64,000 nt of DNA. Origin: Bursaphelenchus xylophilus (taxonomy: Eukaryota; Nematoda; Chromadorea; Rhabditida; Aphelenchoididae). Below, one piece after another: positions 22,198 through 33,140 of this stretch; within the stretch, counting starts at the first letter, position 1; each line of letters opens with the position of its first letter. The stretch lies in the NCBI GenBank assembly GCA_904066235.2, contig CAJFCV020000006.1, forward strand, positions 4,712,001-4,776,000. Reading direction: 5' to 3'. The notes under the pieces are model-generated. The model was not told where the DNA came from. It saw nothing but the letters and a program-made list of their open reading frames with translations, and did not search any database. The translations under genes and the position numbers were made by a program.

Positions 22198-23071
22198 ATG
22201 CACAGTATGGCTCATCTTTTTATCGCGCTAATCTTACTCAAAGTTGGATCAACTGAAGCTCAGCGTAAGTCATTTTTATTACAATTAGTCCTAATTGCTG
22301 CCAAACAAAGCAATATTTTTCGTAAAAATTCTGTTTTCAGTATCTTGCGTCTACTGTCATAAAGGAGATGAGCTGGATGTCGCCTCGCTCTATCGTTTTA
22401 TGAGTTTTGACTCGTATTTTTACAAGGAAAACTCTCATGATGACTGTGGCAAAGAGAATGCTACTTCGCTGAAATATATCAGTTGTGCTGGACAGTGTGC
22501 CTACGGCACAATGATGAATTTTGAAACTAATGTCACTTCCATTGCTACTGGCTGCTATGATGAGAGCGCTGTAGGTTCACTATGTTTAAATTCGTTTCAT
22601 CGATTTCCTGTTAAATTTTGCTGTTTTAGCCACCGAGCCCGATTATAATCGAAGCTAAGGGAGTCAGCAAGGAGTTGAACATCTACCCTTGCAGCATGGA
22701 TGAGTGCAATGCTGCCCTAGGTAATTTTTTGAGTTTGCTTTAAAAAACTTGAGCTTCTGTCATAGCTGAAGCTTTGTGGCGTTCTCTTTGTTCGCCGAGA
22801 TTATTTATTATACAATATTATAACTATCATTTGCATTCAACGCCCTTCATTTTCAGAAAGTGCTCAAGAAAACCGTACCAGGACAATGACCCCACCTCCA
22901 ACGACCATTCCACCGACCACAACTCGTCTTTTCGATACGACTGAAGTTACCGATGAAGACTCTTCTTCGGAAGAAGAAACGACCACCACAGCTGAGCCAT
23001 CCGCAAGCCCAGATGGATTCACTTTCTGGAACTTCATCCTCCCACTGGTTACTCTTTCTTTTTTATACTAG
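22198..23071 (+). CDS. Ly6/uPAR-like GPI-anchored protein 1
   Basis: Four exons: 22198-22264, 22341-22570, 22630-22720, 22857-23071; 200 aa. Signal peptide (MHSMAHLFIALILLKVG, then STEAQ). The ectodomain has eight cysteines in a three-finger order: C-x2-C (SCVYC), DCG, C-x3-C (SCAGQC), GC, and C-x4-CN (CSMDECN); the terminal CN is diagnostic of the Ly6 fold. A Thr/Pro and Ser/Glu-rich stalk follows (PPTTIPPTTTR, DEDSSSEEE). The C-terminal hydrophobic segment FTFWNFILPLVTLSFLY without a cytoplasmic tail indicates GPI attachment. AATAAA at 23199-23204. Likely cell-surface or secreted modulator; the ligand cannot be deduced. Same strand and same cysteine plan as the next gene, so probably a tandem duplicate. 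Confidence 0.88.
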
Positions 23072-23770
23072 CGATCCTCAAGTGTATGGCCTTCCTCTAA
23101 CCGGCACTTGAGATTTTGATCATTAATCCTATTTTAAAAAACTTTTAAAAACGAGTTTATCCTATTATACATTATGTGTTGTAAATCATTTTATAGAGAA
23201 TAAATCCTTTTATGATGACTATATTCTTATGTAGGTCGTTTTATAAAAAGATGACGGCTAGAGATGTCCTCGAGTTGCTATAGGTAGGTTTTGTTGGCAC
23301 TTGGTGCGCAGAGACCAATGGATATTCAATGAATTGGAGAGATTCTTTGTCAGATACGTATGGCACAATAATGCCATAAAAAAAATTTTCGTGCAACATA
23401 GAGATGCAACTAGATAACAACTTTATTTCTGACCGCTTATCTCCACGTTCGTACAAAAAAATTAAATTGAAACTTCAGTAGTTCTGTAGGAAGCAAGTTT
23501 TTCAGCTCCTCATCTCCACATTACTATTCTCAACTTGAAAACTATTTAGTTCTCTATTCCGTGGAACACCGACTGATATTTGAATCATCTCCGTAGAACC
23601 TTCGTATTCGCCGCTATTCATTTCAAGTGAAGATGTCATTGTTATTCGTAAAAACTGTTTGTCTCGAGGATAGTAATTTAGAATGAATCACAGATTTCCG
23701 AGAAATCAGAAATGATTATAAATTGTCTGAGGAGCTGTTGATGTCATCAGCAGAACGGTCCCTCGCAAAC
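23072..23770. other. Intergenic region between the Ly6-like genes
   Basis: Holds the 3' UTR and poly(A) signal of the first gene and the promoter of the second. No other feature seen. Confidence 0.6.
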
Positions 23771-24753
23771 ATGATTACCATCATCTTGCTTGCAGTTACA
23801 GTGTCATCGGTCTTTTCTAAGGGTAAGAGTACCTCTGTTTGTAATTAAAACATCTGTTTTCTAGTTGAACATTGCTATGTGTGCCACTACGGAAGCGAAA
23901 AAGAAGCTATGGCTCTGCAGAAACTGATGCGCGGAAGCAATCCAGAACTGGCGGAATACGAAGACAAGGATTGTGGTAAGCCAACTGGAGTGGTCGAAAG
24001 ATGCCCTCACATATGTGCTACTGGTACAGTAGAAGATGAACAAGGGAATCGAGTCGCAGTTGCCAGTGGCTGTTTCGATGGAGACACGGTAAGGGATAAA
24101 GTTATTTTACGGGGAGAAATACTCGATAACTGATCGCAATTTTGATGACATTTGATGAAAAATTGCACCACCAAATAGTTAATAGTAGAATAAGTAATAT
24201 TTCCACGTTATAAAAGTAATTTTGCAGGCGTTCCCTAAAGAAATTGACGGCAAAAAGGCAAAGTTCCATGTTTGCGTACAAGATTTCTGTAACGACAACA
24301 AGAGTAAGTAGCCTTCAATTTTCACCTTACTATCAAACTATTCTTTTAACTCGTATTTTAGAGAAATTAAGAACCAACAAGACCAGCAAAGATAGTAAGC
24401 CAAAGAAATCCTCGGACGATGAAGATTCATCCGACGAAAAGGTTACTACTCCTTCCATCATACCTCTGACCAACACTACTGCTAATTCCGTTAAGTTATC
24501 AGCTAAGAATGAGATTACAGTTGATGCTTTGACCACAAAATCCAAGCCAGTGAAAGCCTTGGATCCCACAACCAAAAAACGTGTTTTGAAGAGAACGACC
24601 AGAAGTGCCAGAGTTGCCAAAGACACATATGCCAAGCCAATTCCTCCGGCTGATGACTGCACGACAACCACTCCCAAGCCAAAGTCAGCCGCTGCGATCT
24701 TCAGTGGAATCAAAATTATCACACTCTGCGCTTTCTTGAGAGTTTTGTATTAA
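23771..24753 (+). CDS. Ly6/uPAR-like GPI-anchored protein 2
   Basis: Four exons: 23771-23822, 23865-24088, 24228-24303, 24362-24753; 247 aa. Signal peptide MITIILLAVTVSSVFSK; an in-frame ATG at 23741 would add ten residues but dilutes the signal peptide. Cysteine order repeats gene 1: CYVC, DCG, CPHIC, GC, CVQDFCN. The stalk is long, basic and Ser/Thr-rich with a run of Lys/Arg (KKRVLKRTTRSARVAKD) that could be a protease-sensitive site, then a short C-terminal hydrophobic segment (AAAIFSGIKIITLCAFLRVLY) consistent with a GPI signal. AATAAA (24755-24760) begins 1 nt after the stop, so the 3' UTR is minimal and faces the minus-strand micropeptide gene. Confidence 0.86.
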
Positions 24754-24801
24754 AAATAAAGCCAACGAATTGTGGAGAGGCAGATTTATTTTCACGGTTT
24801 C

Positions 24802-24909
24802 TTAGCTATTGCCAAACGCCTTTTGTTTACAGTAAAACACTATCGCAAATACTGTAAGTCCGATCATGGCCAGCAGAGATGCAGTAAATACAACTTCCTT
24901 CGTTGACAT
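24802..24909 (-). CDS. 35-residue single-pass membrane micropeptide
   Basis: An intact ATG-to-stop frame below usual size cut-offs. It begins MSTKEVVFTASLLAMIGLTV, continues through a hydrophobic FAIVF segment and ends in the basic tail YCKQKAFGNS. A minus-strand AATAAA (24790-24785) lies 12 nt past the stop, giving a complete short transcription unit convergent with Ly6-like gene 2. The layout (short polar start, one 20-residue transmembrane helix, basic tail) resembles small integral-membrane subunits such as those of the ER or mitochondrial complexes, but no family is recognised. It could be the last exon of a longer gene; no upstream acceptor stands out. Confidence 0.5.
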   Translation of the reverse strand: MSTKEVVFTASLLAMIGLTVFAIVFYCKQKAFGNS

Positions 24910-26014
24910 TTCGTTAAAATGATGGTTTCAAGTACCGCTGTGGCCTTAAGAAAACCTGATGGAGTGTAGATGGAAGAATTCAAGAGAGCAAAAACTTTTG
25001 CAATAATCTTATGTTAGGCCTTTTTTCATAACATCTTTCGATTTTTGGATCCAATTTTTCTTTAAATGAGTCATCATTAAAAGGGGGTATGTACGGCGGA
25101 AAAAGGCGGTTATAGGCCGACTGTGAGCTAATGTTGAAAGCAGGCCCAAAACTTAGACCCAACTAAAAAATTCATCGAAATTTTAACGCCAACAACGGAG
25201 AAATAAAATCAAGACGATTTGTAAAATCGTCAAATCATAAACCTACTCGCTTACACACATATGGTATAATAATAGGTTTGAAAATTTTTATTTGTTTTTC
25301 CCGACTTGAACCTGTTATTACATTAGAGCGCACTTGCGGGCATAACAAGGCAAGTCTGGGCCTAGACGCAATTCTCAGGCACTTCAGGGCTGGGCTGAAG
25401 AAAATTGCAAACGCAGGGCCACAAAAATCGACATGGTCAATTGCCGCCTAGCTGTGGATAAGTTAACAAAGAACACCAGCAAATCCTAGGCCTACACATC
25501 AAGATCAATATCTTCTTTTTATTATGTCTATTTTTACTGTAGGATAATGATAATGTACAGCCATGTTCATAACAGCAATTGTTTGGTTGCTCTAAAAAAT
25601 TTTGTCAGAAACTCTTTTTTGACTAAATTTCGCTCTTCATTCTTAAATCATCGTTTTCTTGAAGCAGCCGATTCTTTTCCTGTTTGCTCATCAATTTACT
25701 TGACGCAATCCTGAAATTAATATTCTGTGACATTACCAAAATTTCCAACATTTTTGTAAACCTCGGGAAGCAAAAGACGTTGCCTTAACATGAGTCTTCG
25801 AAGATGTGTAATCACTGCATGATAGAGTTCTCCAAATGACTTCATTTGCATTCCGCCTTCCTGCCCGGGCCAACCAAAAAACATAACAAAGTCCCTGATC
25901 TGATACATGCGATTACACATCCGGAATTTCGCGATCGTGATTCAACGCTAATTAATGGCCCTTAAAAGCCGAGGGCCCAGCTATTACGCTCATTACACTA
26001 ATCGATTTGGAGAA
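24910..26014. other. Intergenic, 1.1 kb, with a weak minus-strand ORF
   Basis: Mostly AT-rich and featureless. On the minus strand, 25920-25717 (starting MCNRMYQIRDF) reads like protein (KSFGELYHAVITHLRR) and is followed by a very short possible intron; this is listed separately with low confidence. Confidence 0.4.
25702..25920 (-). CDS. Possible small hypothetical protein
   Basis: Open frame from ATG 25920 containing FFGWPGQEGGMQMKSFGELY and HLRRLMLRQRLLLPEVYKNV. It either stops at 25717 or splices at a TTTTG|GTAATG donor (25734) over only 26 nt to an ATTTCAG acceptor, giving a further QVN and stop. Another frame of the second segment (KLMSKQEKNRLLQENDDLRM) looks like a coiled coil but is out of phase. 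An intron of 26 nt would be unusually short. No family recognised; it may be a fragment. Confidence 0.25.
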
Positions 26015-26628
26015 ATGAAGGGGATGACTGGTATGGCCTTGTTTCTGTGCCTTCTGATGGCGTGTAGCGTTTCCGGTGAGTTGACCGTATTCTCGGATTT
26101 AATCTTCATTGAGTTTGTAGTGTAATTGGAGCAAAACGGTTGGACTTTTTTGAAAGAATAGTCTTTTACTAACTTTTATGGCAAAAAAGACGTTTTCGAG
26201 TGGTGATGGCTAAATTAATATAAATTTTGATTCAAATTCAGCACAGATCTTACTAGGCATATAAGGGTCTATTAAAGAGATAATAAAAAGTTAAGTCCAG
26301 GGAAAACACTTACTTTCACAGCTATTTCGTACCAGAAATTTCCATTTTCTGTATGAATCAAGTACTTTTCTCAGCTAATCGAACACTGAATGGAAGTGAC
26401 CCGAACGCACCTGCAGCACCTGTCAATGGATCAAACTCAAATCTGCCCGCATCAAATGATAGTCGATCGGACGCAGAGTCACAATCCTCTCCAAATAATA
26501 CGTCTGGCCAAGCCGTCATACCGTCTTCTTCACCAAGAAGTGCAGATGCGCAGACCGAGCCCTCAGCTTCTGCAACCACATTGATCAACCTTGGCCTTGT
26601 TTTGACTGTTTTCTCCATTTACCTTTAA
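26015..26628 (+). CDS. Small secreted Ser/Asn/Ala-rich protein, probable GPI anchor
   Basis: Two exons: 26015-26075 and 26375-26628; 104 aa. Signal peptide MKGMTGMALFLCLLMACSVS. The mature part has no cysteine and is rich in Ser, Asn, Ala, Pro and Asp with NRT, NTS and NGS N-glycosylation sequons, followed by a hydrophobic C-terminus (TTLINLGLVLTVFSIYL) with no cytoplasmic tail. This is the architecture of a short mucin-like GPI protein. It lies next to two Ly6-like GPI proteins on the same strand but lacks the Ly6 domain. Exon phase (1) and the TTTTCTCAG acceptor agree. Confidence 0.7.
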
Positions 26629-27676
26629 ATTGCTCATGTTCAACTTTTATAAATAAGTGTTAAAAAAGTTAAAGGCAACGGAAAAATTACTAAAAATACA
26701 TACTAATAATTGCGTAGTTGAAATGAAACCTCGGCTTTCCTGTTCTAGTCTTTGACATTGCTTATGCTACAGAGTTAAAATTATTGCTTTTTTATAAGGT
26801 GTTCGCTGCTATAGTCGTATTTTAAATGGAAAAAAATTGGTCGAACATCCAAAGACTGCAAAAATGGGGACGTTAAGCGAGATGACTGTGTGAGCTTGAC
26901 GTCATCCTCTGAGCAAATTTGTAATCATTTTATCCGTATTTCCATTGCTCTTTATTTGCCATTATGTTATTTTAAGACAAGAAAATTTAATTCCCTTACA
27001 GAAAAGTTTATGTTTTCGTTGAAAATTGAAACACAATGAATAAAATTACAAAAAAAATTTAAAAAAGAAGGCGATCATGAGGTTATACTGAGTTCCGATG
27101 CGATGAGATTACACTGTGGCGGTGGGAAGAGCGGGCCAGCCGCTGCGGTAAAATACAAAAAATAATTGAAAAAAAATAAAATCCTGTACAAATTAAAGCT
27201 GTTATCAAAGACGAAGCAACAGAGCTGGGGCTATACAATCCTGAGGTAGTTGGTCGTGGAGATAGACCAAAAAATTGGGTCTGCTCGATCCACTCATCAT
27301 TTTACGGGCGCCTACGGTGAGAGAGGACTACTGAGGCTATAAAAACGTAAAGAAAAAAATTTTAAAATTACAAAAAATTGAAACTTTCAGCGAAAAAAGG
27401 CAAAAACAGGGAAGAATCGTTGAACTGGGAGTCGAAATGAGGTGAAACAGGATGAGAGTTGTGACGTAGATGACGTTTTCGATAAAAGTTATGACCGATA
27501 TTACAGGGTTTTCGTATTTTAGCCAATGCAAACATTACTTATATTTTTATCCAAATTTCGTCTTAAAAATTGAATTTTCCAAACTTTTCGCTCAAAAAAT
27601 TTTTTTCATTGGCTAAAATACGAAGCATGGTGGCAGTAGAACGAGATAGAAAGTAAGATACGGGAGCATTCGCCGA
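26629..27676. other. Intergenic, with an 18-bp inverted repeat
   Basis: Between convergent genes. An 18-bp perfect inverted repeat (27511-27528, TTCGTATTTTAGCCAATG; 27607-27624) encloses a 78-nt AT-rich spacer. Nothing else recognised. Confidence 0.55.
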
Positions 27677-30118
27677 TTATTTTTTTGATTTTTTAATTTT
27701 AAACAACCCTTTTTTACTTTTGGCAGGCTCTTGAACTGTTAGTTCCACCTTTTCCACCTTCTCTTCGGTGACGTCATTCTCTCCAACAATCTCATGAATC
27801 TGCTCATCCAACTCTTGTTCAACGATTTCTTGGTTTAGGTCGAGATTTATTTCGGTTTCCGGGGCTGTAGCGAAGACGGAGGAGGACGCTGAAAATGGAT
27901 GAAAATTACAAAAATTGTATTGACAATGAAATATCTGGAAAGAAATGGATAGTAGAAGATTCGGGTTATATTAAACGACTGTTAAGGTGATCTGGGACCG
28001 GTACGGCGTGAGAAAATTCAAAAAAAAATTGAGTTATGGTAAGGGAGGACCATTTTGAATAAAAATGTAGTTTTTGGTCCCATCTTGCCGTACTTTTTAG
28101 TAAGGCATGCCCTAAGTGTCCTTAAGCACCAACAGACACCTATATCCATCAATTTCAGCGGTTTCTAACAGCTTCCTTTTGCCTAAATTTCAATTCTCTG
28201 AACCCCTACTAACAAAACACAAAACTTTTTTCCCCAAAAAAACTTTTCGAAACCTCTAGGTAAAATTCCGATCCCCTTTGTTTTTATTTCCCCATGATCA
28301 AAGCATCAAATACCTGTCTTGGTTAGTTGGATTTGACGCCTTTACGTAAAGTCTTAAGTGTACCATTTTTATCGTCATCCGCGGCCACTTCCTGCCGCTT
28401 GATCTTGTCGGTGACGATGACGATGGGATAAACGGTGAGCAGGGCGATGATCAGCGGGGAGAAGACGGCGTGATAGTAGAAATGGAAGTAGCCGGAGGCA
28501 TGAATTGCGATGGTAATGGCGTGGGTCTGAAAATTGATGATTTTGAATAGAAAATTTATAATTTTTAGGGTTTTTTGTCGAATTTCATTGCCAAAAATGT
28601 TCTGCAAATCTAAATTGAAGAATAAGATTTTAATTTGACACATATCCCTCAAAAAAATGATTGATTTTTTTGACAAAATGTCAATTTTTTGTTGGTTAAT
28701 CTTTTGCAATACCTATTAAAAAATCGTCTCCAGAACTCTAAGCTTCTATGTTAAACTCTGCAAATTTCCACATAGTACTTCAAAAACTCAATTTTTCTAT
28801 CTCAAACTTACCACAAGTCTCTGGAAAGCATAATGTTTCTGCTGTACTGGCGAGAATTGGAAGGCCAGCAGCGAAGTAATTCCGGCGCCAAGAGCGTAGT
28901 ATCCGAATTCATGGGTCAAAATACGATGTAAACTGTCGAGTTTGATCTCCTGCTTGATCTAAAATCAGTTGATTTTAATCTTACAACCAGTTTTATTCTC
29001 CTTACCACATTTTCGTACAAATACTCGCTGCTTCCGATGGAAGCCACCGCGTACAGAAAAGAAACAACGGCATCGGCCCAGAAGTAATGCTGAATGGAGA
29101 AAGCTCCGGCATTCTGGATAGCCTGTTGAGTCTTCTTGCACATGATGTCGATCTCATCAGTTGCGGAAGTTTGATTGACCAGCTTGACGTACTTGACGGA
29201 CTCGATCAAAAAGTAGGTAAAATCGATCAGAATCAAAGCGTAGACGAAACTGGAGGAATCCAAGTGAAGGCCACGCTCTACATTGGGACGTTGAGCCGAT
29301 CGGAGTTCGAGGAAAAATACGAGGCCAGCGGTGAGAGCCTTGGAAAGGGCAACGGCCGCTTCGGGGCGGAAGCTATCACGACGGCTGAGGAAGTGGAAAA
29401 CAAAGAAGCCGAACTGAAAATGATGGTTGAAATGAGCAAAGCTTTTTTGATTGGTCCTCATACATTAACTCATTTTTTCGATGAATACTTTAGACCATAA
29501 AAATATCATATTATAGTTTAACTTTTGGGCTTTGAAATTTTTAGTCATCTTTTGGCTTAATCTTTTCAAGGTGAAATTTTTCAAAATTTAAGCCTCAAAT
29601 CTCTATAAAACTTGGCAAAAATTAAGATCATGGCATTGTAAAGCAAATGCTAAAATTTTAAGCGGAACTTTTAAGGTATCGTCTTGAAATCATGGTCGAA
29701 ATTTTGCAAAAAAATGACCATTTTTGGAGATTCTTTCGACCTCAAAATCTCGCCAGTATCTGCAAAACGCGGCTTAAAAATTTCAGCATGTAAATTGCAA
29801 CGGAAAGGGGTTAATTTCCTTCTTAAAAGAGTTCAGCTCAAAATGAAAAAAACGAGAAAAATGGGGTTGAACACTGACCTGATAAGCGCCGATAAATCTG
29901 GCCAAGAACGCATGAACCGCATCCAAATCCTTTCCAGTTTTGGGTCCATAAAGACAATTGGGGCTGATCAGCAAGAAAGCGGCGTAGATTGCGTGGAACG
30001 AGATCTGGGCCTGCTTCTGGTACTTGGTCGGAAGCACGGATCCCAGAAGATGCAGGAACAAAAGAGCGTGTGGGAGAAGGGAAAGGTCCCCAAAGTACTC
30101 GGTAATCGAGAATGTCAT
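27677..30118 (-). CDS. Multipass membrane protein of unknown function
   Basis: Five exons: 30118-29879, 29413-29006, 28958-28812, 28526-28346, 27888-27677; 395 aa. Start at the first ATG (the preceding in-frame codon is GTG). About six or seven hydrophobic helices, e.g. LSLLPHALLFLHLLGSVL, HAIYAAFLLISPNCLYG, FVYALILIDFTYFLI, DAVVSFLYAVASIG, YYALGAGITSLLAF and AVFSPLIIALLTVYPIVIV. No family is recognised. Exon 4 carries a GTAAAG donor at 28345; splicing there joins in frame to the last exon, an acidic segment (QELDEQIHEIVGENDVTEEK) ending in a Lys-rich tail (KSKKGLFKIKKSKK). Without that splice the frame ends 7 codons later at 28323 (RKGVKSN), so two C-terminal isoforms are possible. Confidence 0.78.
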
Positions 30119-33100
30119 CACTCACGGCTATTTTTAATATATTCTTGTGTTTTTCTCGGAGTAGATTATATATGCAAATCTCTGAAAAAAATATGCTGTA
30201 ATTATCGAAAATCTTACAAAGTTTTTATTAGGAATCACGAAATGTTTTCTTGCAAAAACATGTTATGCACATTGCAACGTTTATTCTTTTTTAGGGAGAT
30301 CAAAGCATCAAAGAGCGGTCTTGCCATCTTGTTGACAAGGATCACACATCGGTTGCGCAATACATTACGCCATTAGAAAGAAACAGAAACATTAAAACAG
30401 GAAAAATTTTGAAATTTTTAAAAACATGGGTAAAATACGATGCTTATATAGACTGCCCTGTATATTGAGTGCCAAACCAAACCGGTTATTAATTTTTCCA
30501 TCAATTTGAAAAATAGTAAAAAAATAAGCAAACGATGAAAAAAACAAAAAAAGCCGAGATTCCGCCGACTGACATCTTCAAGATCCGTCAAAAAACAGGG
30601 ACCAACCCCTTATATCTGTGAGGACAGAAATGGCCAGGGGCAAAAATATCTTGACAATAAAAAGGGTCGAGAAAAACGTCCCCACTTCTAGTATAATATA
30701 AAATAATACTGTCATTCATGGATCAATACCTCCAAATTCATTTCCCGTTTTCAACAAAGCTTCTATTCTCTCTCGACACAACATCTTCCACAAAGCCTTT
30801 AAACATTCTGAAACTCGAATTCTTCGTTTTTCCTCGGCCCACCCTTCAATCCTCATAAACAACAACAAGAGGGGAGGCAAAACAAGCGAAGGCCATTCAG
30901 AAAACGCTAGTAGGAGCGGGCGAAGAGGAACTCCACTCGCAAACAACACACATGAAATGTCATGTGAACGAAAATAAACACCGCGATATCGATTATCCTG
31001 GGAGCAGCGGCCGGAAATCGCAAATAATGGTGCGAGAGCGGTGAGGAGGCCTGAGGTAATGGCCGGAGGCGATTGATACTCGGCAAATATGGAATTGGAA
31101 GTCTGGGTAAGGGTATAAAAGTGCAGGCTGGCCTTTCGCAACGCCAAAAATAGACGTGAAAAGTCATGGTTTTGGGACAACTTTTAAAAAATCTCAAAAT
31201 TTAATTTTCAAAATATAAAAATTAAGATTTCACGATAGAAATCGTCATATTTTGTTCCAAAACTCGATGAATCTAAATTTTCAGTCCCTAAAAATTTCGC
31301 AATCAAAAATCTTATGCAGCAATAAACAAACTGACCTTCCAGCCTCACCCCAAATCAATTGAACGCTTGTTCCGCCCGCCCATTAACACCCTTTACCTCC
31401 AATTTTAATAAAACTCCCCCGGAGAGGCCCTTTCCGAATATCCGATTGCCACTGACCTCCAAAGCGCCGTTGGTCCGAACATCCGGACACTGCGAATGCC
31501 CACTCTTCTGTTGTGCCGGGCAGCAGCAGCAGAGCGCCTGTTTTCGCTCGCAAGAATTGGCATCGCGTTTTCCAGGGAATTAGAATAAAAAAGGCCCATC
31601 AATCAGAGATGGAAATTGCGGAGAAAGAGGAACAGAGGAGGGCGAGAGTGCAATGGCGAAAATTTGCATGCACAACCCGTCAGCTAGCCGAGGCTATAAT
31701 TAGGATTTCGGTGAGGGTCAACGCCGCCTCAGGGCGCGAGATTTATTAGGGATGAGTGGAATCGGAAATGGGTCATTTTTTTGATGACAACTGGGCAAAC
31801 CAAGTCATTAGAAGGGCAAATAAGGGTTTAGAAATTGTAATAACGTATCTATATGTACCTAAGAGCGCATTATACCTAAACAAAATTAGCGAACATTCCA
31901 AAAATAACCTTATACTATTAGACATCAACCTACGGTTCAAATTTTTTAAAAAACCTTTTTTCAAAGACCATAATAGGCCAAAATACGGGTTGAAAGATGC
32001 CTTCCACTCTTTCGACCCTGTGACCTAAGGAAATCACAAAAATTTGCATAAAGAAGAACCAATTTCCCTTCAGCCCGCGACGGGGATTTTCACCTAACAA
32101 AAGAAGAAAGATTCATCATTGTAAACAAAGAGATCTTCCTCTTCTCTCTATTTGCTCAGTATTCAAATTCAGGGTCCATCAAGAGCCAAGGAGCTCAAAA
32201 TGCAAAAGTTTTGCAATCAAACTTGATGCAAGATGCGATAAAAAATCAAAATCACATGGATGTATCATGTTCAATATAGGAAATACAGCACATTTCAAGA
32301 CATATGGCCATATTTCCTTGGCGAAAATCCACAAGCCCACCGTCTGCCTTACAACCCACCCACTTGGCCAGCTCTCTGTCGCGCTTTGTTTCGAGGCCGT
32401 AAATCCATTTGGCTTTTTGCCAAACGCACAAACAAAGGGACGAAGAGAAAGAAAGGCGCAGCGAAAATCTCAAGAATTAGGGCCCCAAGCAAATATGCAA
32501 ATACTTATCGCGCTGAGTCCATTCACCCAAAATTTCAGCCAATTTTAAGCGAGGTGAAAATCGAGATTTTGCGGCAAATCCTACCAAAAATAAGGTAAAG
32601 TTTTCCAAATAAACCCGTCTCCAAAATATGGCAAAGAGTTGCCGAGCTTTCACCGTGGACCGTAAAACGCACCTTTTCGAGTAATAAAAACCTCATTTAC
32701 GCCCATTGAAAGGTCATTTCGGCTCTAATAAAGCCGATTAATGGGCGAGTTGAGGTCGTTTCCGGTCCGAAAACTATCCCCGGAGTGCCCGACTCCATTT
32801 ACAGGTATCCCAAATGCACTGTCAAGGTCTAGAAGTTCAAATTTCGGGTAATTTTGCCGCCTTTTGGAACTTTCTTCAATTATACTGTACATGGTTAATA
32901 TAATCATTATTTTTGTCCGAAAAATCTCTCGAAATACCCAAAAAAAACCCAAAAAATAAATAAAACAATCTTCAAAAATAAGTTTATACAGTAGTACACG
33001 TTACATCTTCAACATTTTTGAAACGAAATTAAACGTTTTCAAATTTCGCACAGTGCAAAAAACAATGTTTTTCCATTGAGCGCGGCAGTCAATAAAAATA

Positions 33101-33140
33101 CAGTTAGCATTATAAATATTCAGTATATTTCAGATATCAT
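30119..33140. other. 3-kb intergenic region, no gene recognised
   Basis: Upstream of the multipass protein and downstream of the 1504-aa gene. Short open frames only; none shows motif, codon bias or paired splice signals. One copy of the CTAGTATAATATAAA motif lies at 30688-30702. Confidence 0.5.
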
